Shown here one piece after another: positions 1-12,036 of a DNA stretch of 64,000 nt. The notes under the pieces were generated by a model, which worked only from the letters and a program-made list of their open reading frames with translations, searched no databases and had not been told where the DNA came from. The position numbers were made by a program, and so were the translations under genes. The stretch is from Nissolia schottii. Lineage: Eukaryota > Streptophyta > Magnoliopsida > Fabales > Fabaceae. The stretch lies in NCBI GenBank assembly GCA_003254905.1, contig QANU01043002.1:273833-337832 (forward strand), given 5' to 3'. Within the stretch, counting starts at the first letter, position 1. Each line of letters opens with the position of its first letter.

Positions 1-265
1 ATAAACTTGTAAATTTTAATTTATTAAAATTTATAGTTTAATTAATATGTGTGAATTACATAAATTTTTGTAAATGTAATCTTTAAATTGATTATATAAA
101 TGTTGTCTATATTAGTAGCAATTTGTGATAGATTGATGCATAAAGTAGTATAGTATAGTATATGTAGTAGTATTATATAAATGTTGTCTATATTAGTTTG
201 TTAAGCAATGTATGTTTGACATAGAATGTGTTTTATACATAATTAGAAAATGAAGAAATCTTATT

Positions 266-2952
266 GTGCTCATTTATTCTAATGGAAGAATGTATGAAAG
301 TGAACATGGGCTTATGTATGAAGGTGAACATGGACTTATGTATGATAGTCCTAATCCGACATCTATGATGATTAAGAGGGGTATGCGTTTAGATGATTTG
401 AAGAAAAAAATTTGTTTGGAATTAAGGTTACAAAAGAATCAATTTGTATCAAGAATTCTTTTTCGACTATTACAAGGGTCAGGTGGTGGGTTGAAATCTA
501 TTTGTGTTGATATGTTTGATGATGAAGATGTCACATACATGATAGATGCTTTTGAGCAAAATCCAGATTTAGCTTCTATGGAGTTGTTTGTCGAGGTAGA
601 AAGAAGAGAGGGAGAGATTCATGTGAATATTAAGAGTGGTCTTACAAACCCTATCAACATTCAATCGTCAATGACACACTTTGTTCCCGTATTCCAAGAA
701 GATGTGACCCTGTCTCAAAATCCTCCAACTTTTCATTCTCAAATTATATCTTCAGCCAATATGACTTAACCTGCTGTTTGTGTGAAATTATCTCAATGTG
801 AAAATACACTAATGAGAGAAGTGTTGTCTGATACAAGTGATGACGAAGAGTATTTACCTACTGCTGATGATGATGATGATTTAAGTATGGATTCAGAATA
901 TGAGGTCGATGCATTTGTTAATGTTCATCAAGTTTCTCCAATTCTCTTTGTTAGTAACAATGACCCTCCAATTGGTGTTTTCGCTAACAATGTTCATCCA
1001 ACTAATGTTATTCGTGAAAATGCATTTAAGCTCCTTGTCTTCAATTTTTAGAAATTAATTGGATGCATTTGTTGAGACCACTGGATTTGTTGAGTATGAC
1101 ACTTGGAGTTCATAAGAATTGTTTGTTGGATTGCAATTTCCAACAAAAGATGTTGTGAAGTCAACTTTAAATCATTATTCAATCAGAAGGCATCGATATT
1201 ATAAGGTTGAATTGTCTGATACACAAAAGCTAACTGCTAAGTGTTCTCAATTTGGGGATTCTTGCAATTGGAGAGTTAGGGATATTAATAGTAAGAGGTG
1301 TAATAAATGAAAAATTTCTCAACATAATAGGCCACACACGTGTGTATGACACAAGATCATAAGAAGTTGCGATCTGTTTTGGTCCAAAGGTATATACAGA
1401 GCATGGTTAGAACACAGCCTGATGTTGACATATGCTTGTTTCTTGAGAGAATTAAAAGCATATTTGGTTATAATTTGTCATATCAAAAAGCTTGGTTGGC
1501 GTAGCAAACAGCATCTATTGAGATTTTTGGTGATTGGGAGGAATCTTATGAGAGGTCGCCTAGATGGTTAGAGGCCATGAAACATTTTATGCCAAACACC
1601 GTGGTGTTGTTGGAAATTGATGACTATGTGGTGCATAATCGAGTTGATCAATCACAGCAAATGTTTGTTCGCTTTTTTTGGACTTGCAAACCATGTGTGC
1701 TTGGATTGTGATTTTGCAAGCCATTTATTCATATTGATGAGACTCATTTATATGAAAAATATAAACAAAAATAGTTGATTACAACTACACAAGATGAAAA
1801 TCGAAGACCATTACCTTTTGCATTTGCTATTGTTGATGGGGAAACAAAGGAAGTTTGGTGCTGGTTCTTATCTTACATTCGTGAACATGTCATACGAGAA
1901 CAAGGAATAGGTTTAATATCTGATCGACATAAGAATATTTGTTGGATGGCAACCACCTCATGTGTATCATGTCTACATCATATTGCTAGTAATTTTAACA
2001 AGTTTCACAATGTATTGTTGAAGAACTCTTTGAAGAGCATAGCTAATAAATTTGTTTCTTTCATTTAAAGTATCCATAATTGTTGATTTTAGTTATATAA
2101 TAACCGTTGTAATAATTTTGTAGGACTTGAACCTTGTCGACCAAAATTTGATGAAAGGTTGGATAAATTCACTGAAATAGAAGAAATATCCAATTGAATT
2201 AAAAAAATTCCTAAAGAAAAGTGAAGTTTAGCATATGATGATGGTGGTCGAAGATTTGGTCATATGACAACCAACCTGTCAGAGTGTATAAATGGAGTTT
2301 TAAAGGGGGTTAGACGTCTACCAATAATTGCACTAGTTCAGATGACTTATTTCAAATTGGTAGAATACTTTATGAAGAGAAAAGCTAAGGCCAAAAAGAA
2401 ACTTTATGTGATAATCAACTATATATTGATGCTTTCTATGAACATTGATTGCTTAACATTGAAAAGGCAAGCTCCCACCATGCGAATTTATTGGAGGACA
2501 ACTAAATTTCTTGTTGAAGAGGCATTCAACCGTCAAACACAAGCAAGTGGTAAAAAATTTACTTTAAGCCTTCAACAAGGTTGGTGTGACTGTGGTATGT
2601 TTCAAGCATTGCGCTTTCCTTGCTCTCATGCATTGGAAACATGTTCTTCCAAGGCGATTGACCTATATCAATATGTGCATAATGTGTACAAAAATGAAAG
2701 TTATTGAGCTTACGAGGCTCCGTGGGAGCCCATCAAGGATGAACCATGGTGGCTACCAGCTCCTGATTTGACATTAGTGTTTGACCCTAGATTGCGCAGA
2801 GATAAAGGACGACCTAAGTCAACCAGAATTAGAAATGAGATGGATTGGGTTGAGAAATGTCTGATGCAACACTGTTCATAGTGCAAACAGATTGGTCATA
2901 ATAATCGTTGTTACAAAGCTTTAGCGAATGATGGTGGCAGACCATCAAGTTA
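266..2952 (+). pseudogene. MuDR-type transposase remnant (MULE, SWIM zinc finger)
   Basis: The fragments lie in the usual MuDR order. 266-769 is the N-terminal region. 782-1051 is an acidic linker with a run of Asp. 1119-1310 resembles the MuDR DNA-binding region. 1720-2068 resembles the MULE catalytic domain, with a readable segment around 'LPFAFAIVDGE' and 'LISDRH'. 2264-2707 ends in a SWIM-like zinc finger with a CDC pair and a CSH pair. A degenerate zinc knuckle follows near 2866-2910, with a TAG stop inside its CxxC. Stops interrupt the frame at several points, for example after 769, after 1310 and near 1775. This is an inactive transposase remnant. The family is well supported by domain order; exact intron positions are not resolved. 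Confidence 0.75.
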
Positions 2953-3189
2953 AACTAGTTTGACATGTTTTGTTGTTATGGTTGAACATTCATTAAAGGA
3001 ATTGTATTTGTGTCCAATTGTATTGTTTTGGGGTGAGGACCTTTTAATTTGTTTGTGTTGTTTTGTTTGAGGACTTGTTAATGTGTTGTGTTATTTTATT
3101 TTGAAGACATTTGATGCATTATTCTGTTATTAATACCTTTTGTTTATGTTAGTGATGGATACTATATTTATATGCTTGCTATTACAGCG

Positions 3190-5391
3190 TATAAGATGGC
3201 TCACCATGTAAACCCTGGTCTAGAGGACTCTTCTGTTCTTGAGTTACAAAACTGTCATGTGTCATAGCATATTTGGAATGTGGCCCGTGATCAAATATTA
3301 CGTGTTAGGCATGTACATGCTGGGAAACACTTAGAAAAACATCGAGACCCTCAAAATTGTATCATTCCATACTTGGAGTAGGCTGGCTTTATAGGGGTTG
3401 TTCATATGGGGTATTGCACTGTTGATCACCATTTGATCACAGTACTGGTAAAGAGATGACGTCCTGAGACATACCTTTCATAGGCCTAATGGAGAGTGCA
3501 CCATGACGTTGGAGGACATTAGTATTATTTCTGGTTTTCCTATTTATGGTCATGTTGTGATTGGTCGAACTCACGATGATCACTTGGTGGATCGATGTGA
3601 AGAATTACTATGTGTGCGTCCATCAATTTAGAGTGGGTATTCTAGATCACGTATTCAGTTGTCGTGGCTAGCTGAGTTACTTAATAATGAGCCTGATGAC
3701 AATGCTAATGATGTTTTGGTCCAGCAATATGTACGGGCATATTTGCTTCATTTCATTGGAGGCACATTGTTTCCCGACCATTTAGGGCCATGGGTGCATT
3801 CTATGTTCCTCCCACTTTTAGAGAACTTCGTCAATGCTGGAACATATAGTTGGGGATCTACAACCTTAGCTTTTATGTATAGGGAGCTTTGCAAGGCTAC
3901 TGATTGTGATCACCATGACATTGGAGGCCCTTGCACTACTCTCCAGTATTGGGTTTGGCATAGATTTCCTCGTCTTGCCCCTGCACTTGCTGACCCCGCT
4001 GACGAAGCAACCTAGAATCAATATCTACCTGATCGTGCACACTTTCGTCCATTGGGATTTAAGTAAATATTGTTTATTTTTTTGTGTATTCTTTTCGAAT
4101 TGCACATTCAATGTACATTTTATGATTTACTAATGTGTTTTACATTTAAATTTGAATTAGGTGGCACACCCATAAAGTTTTATCAGATTCTCCATTGCCC
4201 TTTCTTTAGTATTATCGTCATTTTTTCGATAACATGAAGAAAAATGAGGTAATTATATAAACATTTATATTTTTATTATTCCATTTTTTATTATAATGTT
4301 TTTACTAACTTTTTTTCACTTTTTTTTAGATTGTATAGCAGCCATATACTGAAGATGTTTTGGCAGAAATTCCAGACTTTTACATGGCAAGGGAAGACAT
4401 TAAGCGAGCAGTGGTCCCTTTGACATGCTTTTTCATCATTGAGTGGCACCAACCTGATCGAGTTATGCGTTAGTTTGGTATGGATCAGCCTTATACCAGG
4501 GAGGCCACATCAGCCGAATCATTTGCATAACATCACCCTAGCCAGAAAGACAGACAAATATTGGCCAGATGTGCATAGGTAATATATTGGCTACTGGGAT
4601 GATCATCGGGCGCGAATTGTGAGCTAGAGACCATTGCCTATGTCTCTTGCCGCACGTTCAGAATACATGCGATGGTATAAAAAAATAACTCAAAGTTGGA
4701 TCGGTCGCACTTTGGCCACTCTAGGAGTTGTGGTAAGTTCCATGTCAATATTTTTTGTCAAAAAAGATTTATTTTATACTATTGATGATAATTATTGATA
4801 TTTCAACTTGTTAGACTGACACTGCATAACAACATCTTTGATCTATGGATCTTCACTCTGCATTTAACATGGAAGCTTTGAACATCAACCTAGGCTATCC
4901 TATCTACATTACAAGAGCATGATCGAATTTCAAGGTAACAACTTCAGTTAGCTCCTCCTTCTATGACTAACATTCCACTACCCCCTGATAACGATAACTT
5001 GGGCTCAAGGACAAGTCACTAAATAAGAACGAGATTAGCAAATGGACAAATACAAGTTTGTAATACTGAAACATCTGAGTCTTCAAGCCACCAAAGTACT
5101 TAGCATAAGGCCACTGCCACAGCTAATGTTGATGCTGCTAACCCACTATCTCACCCATCAGTTGTTTCGTATCCCCCACCACCAAATTACTATCCATCAT
5201 CATATCATTATGAATATTCATATCCACCATATCCTTACCCACCACCATCATACCCTTACCCATCACCACCACCACCACATTCTTACCCACCATCAGTGAA
5301 TCGTTACCCGCCCCCATATACTTATCCATCACAGGCTGGCACATCAGCTGACCTTCATCCAAGACCATCACGCTCTGATACTCAGCATTAG
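3190..5391 (+). pseudogene. Plant mobile domain (aminotransferase-like / PP7 long-form-like) remnant
   Basis: A readable stretch near 3195 ('MAHHVNPGLEDSSVLEL') begins the remnant. 3495-4015 holds the characteristic PMD core, with 'TLEDISIISGFPIYG', a 'LAELL' helix and a 'RFPRLAP' segment. Further PMD-like sequence runs from about 4330 to 4730 ('IEWHQPDRVMR'). 5160-5391 is a Pro/Tyr-rich tail (YPPPP, YPYPPP) ending in TAG/TGG-rich sequence. Internal stops occur in every segment (near 3266, 3380, 3458, 3630, 4471). Such proteins are often annotated as serine/threonine phosphatase 7 long-form homologues but have no phosphatase domain. Function of intact members is poorly known; this copy is dead. 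Confidence 0.7.
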
Positions 5392-5399
5392 TGGCTTTG

Positions 5400-6064
5400 T
5401 TAGCTTTAATTTAATTTGGTTTTTTTGTTGGCTTTGTTAACTTTGTTATCTTTAATTCAGTTATTTTAATTTTATGTAATGTACTTTTAACTTATGTATT
5501 TTTATTATATGCAATTTTATATAAATGTGCAACTCTTGTTTTTGTTTGAAACGTAAATGTTATATCACCTACATGGCTTTTTCCTAGTTTATGTTATGTC
5601 GTCTCCGAGCAATGTGGGTGCTCGAATGTGACACTTATAACCATAGTCTAATCACCTAATTAAGGGTTTATTATCATAATCAAGATTATAAGTGACAAAA
5701 GATTACCATTTTGCTCCTAGTCTTAATAGAAACTTTTAAACTAGTCTAGTTAAGACTTAATCACACAATAAAAAACCTTAATCAACTTAGAATCCCTTAT
5801 TAGCAAGGAGAAAATCATCGTTATCATCATTTATGCACATCAAACAAAGAATGACCAAGAAGCCTTGGCACCACCGCCACCAAAGCCACCAATCCCTAGT
5901 CCATGTACTATTTGATTATCTTTTTATTTTCATACAAATAACTCATTTTTCTATGTTGGTGTTACTACTATTAATTAGTTGGAGGTTCAGGTCATAATCT
6001 TCCTGGAGTTGAAGGAAACACCCAAAAACTTGAGGTTTAGGCCTAAGATAAAAATAGTGATCCT
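5400..6064. other. Intergenic, no gene seen
   Basis: AT-rich sequence following the MULE/PMD remnant. No ORF of note, splice-linked coding block or RNA gene was recognised. Confidence 0.5.
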
Positions 6065-6770
6065 AAGATAAAAATAGGGTTTTGAATATTAGGGTTAGGG
6101 TTTTGAATGTCAATGTTAGGGTTAAGGTTTGCATTTTTTTAGTGTTTAAGGTTAGGGTTTGATTATTAGAGTTAGCGTATGGTTATGGTTTGGGTTTTTG
6201 AAGATTAGAGTTAGGGTTAGGATTTTTATTTTTATGGATTAGAGTTAATGTTAAGGTTTCTGTTTTTATGGTTAGGGTTTAGGCTTTTAAATATTAGGGT
6301 TAGGGTTAGGATTTGATTATTATGGTTAGGGTTAGGGTTAGGGTTAGTGGTTTGAATATTAGTGTTAGGGTTATAGGGCTAAGGTTTTAAAGATTAGGAT
6401 TAGGGTTTGTTTTTTAGAGTTTAAGGTTTATGGTTAGGATTTGATTAGGGTTTAAGGTTATGGTTTTTGTTTAATTATTAGGATTAGGATTGTGGCTAGG
6501 GTTATGAGTAAGGTTAAGGTTATAGGGTTAGGGTTAGGGTTAAAGTTTTGATGGTTACAATTAGGATTAGGGTTAAGATTATGGTTAGAGTTATGTATTT
6601 GATGATAAAGGTAAGGTTAGGGTTAGGGTTAGAGTTAGGGTTTGTATCTTGGATTTAGGGTTTATGATTTATGGTTAGGATTTGTATTTTGATGATTATG
6701 GTTAGGGTTAAGGTGAGAGTTATGGTTAGGACTAGGTTTAGTGTTTCGAGGATTAGGATTTTAGGGTTTC
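6065..6770. repeat. Degenerate interstitial telomere-like repeat (TTTAGGG-related)
   Basis: About 700 bp is dominated by GGGTTA/GGGTTTA motifs, including runs such as 'gggttagggttagggttag' near 6328. These are mixed with short AT spacers and variants (gattagagtt, ggttatggtt). The plant telomere unit is TTTAGGG; many units here lack one T (TTAGGG) or are mutated, so this is an old degenerate array rather than a terminus. Orientation is G-rich on the plus strand throughout. Confidence 0.8.
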
Positions 6771-6775
6771 TAGCA

Positions 6776-6910
6776 AAAAAGAAATGAAAGAGAGAAATAG
6801 TTAAAACGAGATAACGATTGTGAGAAAGAGATGATAGAGAAAGAAATATGAGTAAGAGAGATGATAGAGAAAGAAATATGAGAGATAGATATGATAAAGA
6901 TAATATAGAA
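6776..6910. repeat. GA-rich low-complexity tract with a short tandem duplication
   Basis: Purine-rich sequence with two adjacent copies of 'gatgatagagaaagaaatatgag' type sequence near 6829-6880. Minus-strand ORFs over it are low-complexity Ser/Ile/Phe strings and not credible proteins. Confidence 0.6.
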
Positions 6911-7189
6911 AGGAAATAGAGGTACGAGGAAAGGATCCTTTTGCCTCAACCCGTGCTTCCTTTCCAATTTTGAAAAGGAATTCAATTCACTTTGTATCTA
7001 TATTGCACCCCTTAGACACACTTTATGACTTTATCAATCCACCACTGGCTGAAGCCAAAGGCCTTTAGACAACCATGGAAGAAATTCCATTCAATGCAAT
7101 TGTAGGCATTGCTCATGTCTAATTGTACAATGAAAGCAATACTTTATTTGCAAATAAACAGCAAAAAGGGGTTTAAATGTAAAATTATT

Positions 7190-7415
7190 CGAGGGCAAAT
7201 TCGTCAAACCAATTGACAAATTTGTATTGAATTTGCCAAACCAGTTGCAACTTTGTATTAAATTCACCAAATCGATTGGCAAATGTAGTGCACATATGGC
7301 GTCCACATTAGCAAATTTGGGGAGTGATTCGCCAAGCGGGTTGGCGAATTGTAAAGGGATTCGCCTACCACATTGGCAAATCTTACATGACTTCGTCTAG
7401 CATATTGACAAATCT
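7190..7415. repeat. Array of short imperfect palindromes (ATTCGCCAA...TTGGCAAAT type)
   Basis: Six units of about 25 bp occur at 7197-7223, 7229-7251, 7260-7284, 7325-7350, 7358-7382 and 7391-7414. Each pairs a left arm like ATTCGCCAA with a right arm like TTGGCGAAT around 6-8 bases. Spacing is close to 31-33 bp, with one double-length step where only a right half-unit remains (near 7305-7318). Each unit can fold as a small hairpin. It lies between the telomere-like block and the PABN gene; no protein is encoded. Confidence 0.65.
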
Positions 7416-8064
7416 AACGTGGCCTTGCCACGTGGCCACGAGTGTCATGTTGGCCAAAATAAGTATATTCCTGTAATATGTTTTGAAATAAAGACATTTT
7501 GATAATTTATTTAAGTAATAAGGACATTATAGTAAAAAACTTGAGTCAAAGAGAGGTAAACATGAGGAAAAATGAGGATCAAACTCTAACCAAAACCCCA
7601 TTACTCCTTAGTCACTTGGATCCGAAAGACGTGTCACTTGAGTTATAACTCAACGGCTAATATTTGTTAATTTAATGATAAATAGTTGCATACAACGCAA
7701 TTCAAACTTCAACAGCATGGCCGTTTTTTATAAAGAAAACTCATGGCAACAATAATGTAGCAGATAGAATATAACCTCTGGTCTAATAGGAAGGAGCGAT
7801 GATGAAAAGGCAACTCAACCCACGTATTCACCACATTTACGAAGGATACTATTACAATAACTTAATTTGAATATGCGGTACCAAAGCAAAGCAGGGGCAA
7901 ACACCACAATTTTACAAGGTTTGCTGTTAAAGTCAGCTCAATAATCCTCACAGAACCAACCACATTAATATATGGCCGGAAAACACCCTCATATAGCATG
8001 GCCAAAACCATCACCATGAGGTAGAGAAGAGGGTCGTTTTGTTCATCCATCCAGAATTGCACAA
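7416..8064. other. Spacer and 3' UTR of the PABN gene
   Basis: No coding signal in 7416-7800. The part nearest 8064 is downstream of the PABN stop codon on the minus strand and probably includes its 3' UTR. Confidence 0.45.
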
Positions 8065-11000
8065 TCAATAGTAGGGGCTATAGCGCATCGGCATTCTGAA
8101 CCTTGGAACCTTTCTGCAGTTGACAGAGAAGTGCTGTAAGTTCACTATTGCAGCATAAAAGGAGAACACAATGAAAGGGAAGAAATGAGTGTAACATACC
8201 CATATCCATAAGGTGGATAGGCAAAAGGAGCAGGAGCAAATGGGGTTCTGCCTCGAAATCCCATGTGCGCATTGGGCCGGCGGGGACGAAACTGCTTCAT
8301 CCCTGGTACGTTGGTCCTCTTAGCCGTGACCTGAAAAAAATGTTCCATTAAGCAGAGATGGTTGAGAAAAAGGGAAGCTAACAGCAAAAGAGCCTCTAGC
8401 TGTAAACCTTCAATTGGCGTCCATGTAGTTCAGATTCATTCAGCAAAAGGGCCTCTTGAACAGCCTCTGTTTCAAGGAACTCGACATAAGCATAACCCTT
8501 GGGTTGGCCAAACTTATCAGTGCGAATGGTGACTCTGTTTACAGTTCCACATGATTGAAAATGCTGCTGAACTTCCTCAGGAGTGCATGAATAGTCCACC
8601 TGCGGAGAGAATCAAGCCGAAGAGATTATACAACGACATCCCGGGAAGGCAACTAGTTATCCGTACAACACTTAATGAAATAAAATAAATGTCTGAAAAT
8701 TCAATAAGCCTTATCAACAAAAGCATCTAAAAAAGACATAATAAAGACAATATCTAGATTTGTTGCGATAGCTTTTAACCTCTAACACGGCCAAATTGAT
8801 GAATATCTTCTTGGGGAAGAACTCTACACCCTCCTAGCAACTTGCAAATAACTATGGGTTTTGCCACCATATTCATCACATTTTCCAAGTTCTAACCAAA
8901 CCAATAAAAGGGGAACTTGTGGGGTGAGAAGAAATGAGTTAATTTAAGCTAGAAAAAACAAAATGGTGCATAACCTACAGCAGACTTGATGTCTTGACCA
9001 ACCACTTTAATGGTTCGACTTTGCCATTTTCAGACTGAGGAAAATAAAAAGTCATCACATAGTATTTAGGACATCTGAAACATGGGCAGTGGCAGGCATG
9101 TTATAGCATGCAGGAAACTTCCAGAGGGGGGGGGGGAACACTTTGTAATGGGCTATGTGACTGCAACTATCATACTACCATTAAATAACCACAAAGGAAA
9201 AAAAAATCTAGGAAGTAAAATTTCAAATTCCATCAATAAGTATTCAGGTTCTTTCTGTTTATAAAAATATAAAACCATTAGTAGTATTCATCAACAGGTA
9301 TCCATTCAGCAAGTTAATCTCTTAGTGCATCTCCGCCTCCTTATGCAAGATCTTGTGGGGTAAAACAATGTTAAAGAAGGGTAGACAATGAAAAATACAT
9401 AAGTCAGAATGAAATTCCTCTTGATCCTACAGAAGATAAAGGAATTTCAAGGATCTGACACCATGAGAAAAGAATGCCTACATATTTCTTGAGCACTAGG
9501 CACGGCTAAAAGCATCCTTTGGATTCACAATCAATACAACAGAAACTCATGCATAGTACTTTACCTATAAAGCATGTACTCTTCTCACCAGTAGGAGTCC
9601 AGGCTTTCGATCTCCAATCTAATCATCCTCTGTCAACCCCATTGCAAAAAGTTGGACATAGACTAATTAAAACTGCCTACCTAAAGGCTTCTATTTTTCA
9701 CCCTTAAATATAGACAGCTTGATTTTTTTTCTTAATTTCTTTCTTTCCCTCACTCCATCAATATATGGAAATTCACAGAACCACTAAATCACTTTCCTCA
9801 CCCACTAATTATTTAACATCCTTACGCTCTCTTCTATGACTAGAAGGTTTTGTGTTGTATATTTCATTTTTCCACTCATTTTGTTAATTTCATAAATGTT
9901 TATCATATTTTTTTTTCACTCATTTTTCCTCATATATTTATATCATGTACTTCCAACTGCAGCATAGCAACAGCAGAAAATTTGTAGATGGAAGCATGAC
10001 CTGCGATTGTAGTCAAAACATCACTTGGAAATATGATTAAAATTCAAAATAGCAGAATCATATTCAACCTCGCTCAGGCATAGATTTGAACTGATGATAG
10101 AAAACCGTGAAATCCGATGCATTTATCAGTCAATACAGATTGGCTCATAACAGAATCAATAACTTTAGACAAAATTTATGACAGCAATATCCTCAGATTA
10201 GGATCCTCTAATGTACTCTCTCTAAAGTGAGAAAGCAAAAGACTTTCCACCATTAAATTATTTACTGGGACCTACACACTTTATTGATCAAATGGTGGAG
10301 AGTCCCTCGCTTTCTCACTTTAGAGAGAAAGTAACCTTAAAGGATCCTAATAAAATATCAGCAGCCCATGATTGATGGCAAAAAACAGCTACAGACAATA
10401 GATTGTTCTCATGTAAACTATGGAAAAGAGAGCTCACGTTGCCCACGAAAACTGATCGAGAATCTACTTCCTCTCTGTTGGCCTGATTTGCAGAAGCAGA
10501 TGCCGGATCTATTTGGAAATAAGAATCAATAACTGAGAAAGGAGTCTCACAATACACGTACTAACATTTGTTACACATCAACACACATAAGAATGAGATT
10601 GGAATGAAAAAGAAATAAATAAAAATAAAAATAAAAATAAAAACAAACAAGAAAGATTTGTTATATTTATTCTCAGAAAAGGGCCAAAAACATCGGTGAT
10701 AGGTCTAATGCAATAACATAGATGGTCAGATATGTAGCATGAACTCCTCCAACAACTAACATTGAAGCTAACATAATTCAGCTTGAATCAGTTTTATAAC
10801 ATTAACAACACAAATGAGTACAAGGCTATAGCTTATCTTTACAACCAAGTAAAAGAGTGCTTTCCATGCCATCATCAAGTAACAAGCCAAATCGTAATTA
10901 TTTGCTTTATTAATTAAAAACATTTCAAACCAAAAACAAAATATCTTCTATGCGAAGGAGTTAGGACTTAATGTCTCATCAATGTAGAGCGAGCAACATA

Positions 11001-11505
11001 AATTAGAGCTAATTCCAACAATAGAACTATCTAACTGAACCCAAATCATAGCAAACTCTAAATAATTTCGTCCCCCCCCCCCAAAAAAAAAGGGTAATTT
11101 ACATAGTTAGAAAAAACAAAAAAAGTACCAAAATTTAATTTGTATTGTTTCATAGGAAAGAAGAAAAAAGGAGAAACCTTGCACAGATCCCATCTCCTTC
11201 TCGACCTTTGTCTGCATCTCTCGTAAAGCGGCAGCTTCATCTTCCATCTCCTTCAAGCGCTTCTTCATGTCATCCAATTCCTGCACTCAATTCATTTCCC
11301 GATCACAGTACCGAATGAACCAAAAAAAAAATTTAGGGTTTCGGATTGAACGGCAGCAGCGAAGTGCGATTCGATGAAATTGCTGAATACAGAGAGAAAA
11401 GAAGAAAAAGAAAGCAAAAGAAATAAAAAAAAGAGTAAGAAGAAGGAAATCAATTACCGCTTCGTTGTGCTCAGCTGAGTGCATATCGACGTCGTCGTTT
11501 TCCAT
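8065..11505 (-). CDS. PABN: Nuclear polyadenylate-binding protein (PABPN1/PABN-like), spliced, 197 aa
   Basis: Six exons on the minus strand: 11505-11458, 11280-11178, 10508-10438, 8599-8408, 8330-8200, 8113-8065. All have GT-AG introns and join in one frame (594 nt). The protein has a short acidic N-terminus and a coiled-coil-like Glu/Lys-rich helix (about residues 17-50). A single RRM runs from about 69 to 146, with RNP2 'SVFVGN' (69-74) and RNP1 near 'GYAYVEF' (109-115). The C-terminal tail is Arg/Pro/Tyr-rich and ends in 'RYSPYY'. The family binds growing poly(A) tails in the nucleus and controls tail length. The product is slightly shorter than Arabidopsis PABNs because the upstream in-frame codons begin with ATT where homologues have ATG; I therefore start at the next ATG, which has a good context (GAC before, G after). 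Intron 3 (1838 bp) carries a small hairpin MITE. Exons are very well supported; the start is less certain. Confidence 0.92.
10198..10350. mobile_element. Short hairpin MITE in PABN intron 3
   Basis: A 153-bp element has perfect terminal inverted repeats TTAGGATCCT (10198-10207) and AGGATCCTAA (10341-10350). Longer imperfect arms continue inward, 'ctctctaaagtgagaaagc' pairing with 'gctttctcactttagagag'. A TA target duplication is possible but cannot be separated from the repeat ends. It is noncoding. Confidence 0.7.
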
Positions 11506-12036
11506 GTCTCCGTCGAAGAGGAACGGTGGCACCTCACCCCCTTTCTCTTCAATCTGTGTGAGTGCGAGTGAGAGGTTCGCTATTTTCCCTCAATTACTTG
11601 GGACCCTACCCTCTTTTTTGCTTTTATTCCCAATTTATTATATTTTTATATATAATAACAATAATAATAATAACAATAATAATAATAATAATATTTGGAC
11701 AAACACACGTCTAATACTGAATACATGATTAGGGTCATGTTATTTGAGTAAGTATTTCTTTAACAATATTATAATAGAAAAACTACAAATTGGAATTCAT
11801 AGTATGGCATACATAATTTGAATTGATTAAAAAAAAAGGCATTTGAAGGTACCACAAACAACACAAACAAGATAGTGTTTGAATATCACTTATGTCTAAT
11901 TGAATGAGTTGTACTAGCTGGTGGCGTAAACCGTGTACAACAACCATGCAAAATCAAATTAATTGTTATGTACTCTATCATCACATTATGATGCAGCATT
12001 TTGCATTGCACCAGTGTAATTTTCCTATGTGACCAA
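11506..12036. other. PABN promoter/5' region and downstream flank of ABCG pseudogene
   Basis: Just upstream of the PABN ATG is an in-frame stretch without a start codon (see finding on the ATT codon). 11650-11695 is an (ATA/AAT)n-type trinucleotide microsatellite. No other gene is seen. Confidence 0.5.

Larger units (their letters stand above)
1..5400 (+). mobile_element. Decayed Mutator-like element (MULE) with plant mobile domain cargo
   Basis: Two remnants lie in the same orientation: a MuDR-type transposase (about 266-2950) and a PMD protein (about 3190-5391). PMD domains are known passengers of plant MULEs and Ty3 elements, so I read this as one dead composite element. Both parts carry many in-frame stops and frameshifts, so no protein can be made. 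I could not define terminal inverted repeats. The left end may lie outside the window, and bases 1-265 are AT-rich with no coding signal. Confidence 0.65.

Noticed and set aside
5042-5299. His/Ile-rich plus ORF and a Met/Val-rich minus ORF (5138-5371)
   Set aside because: Both are other-frame readings of the Pro/Tyr-rich repeat at the end of the PMD remnant.
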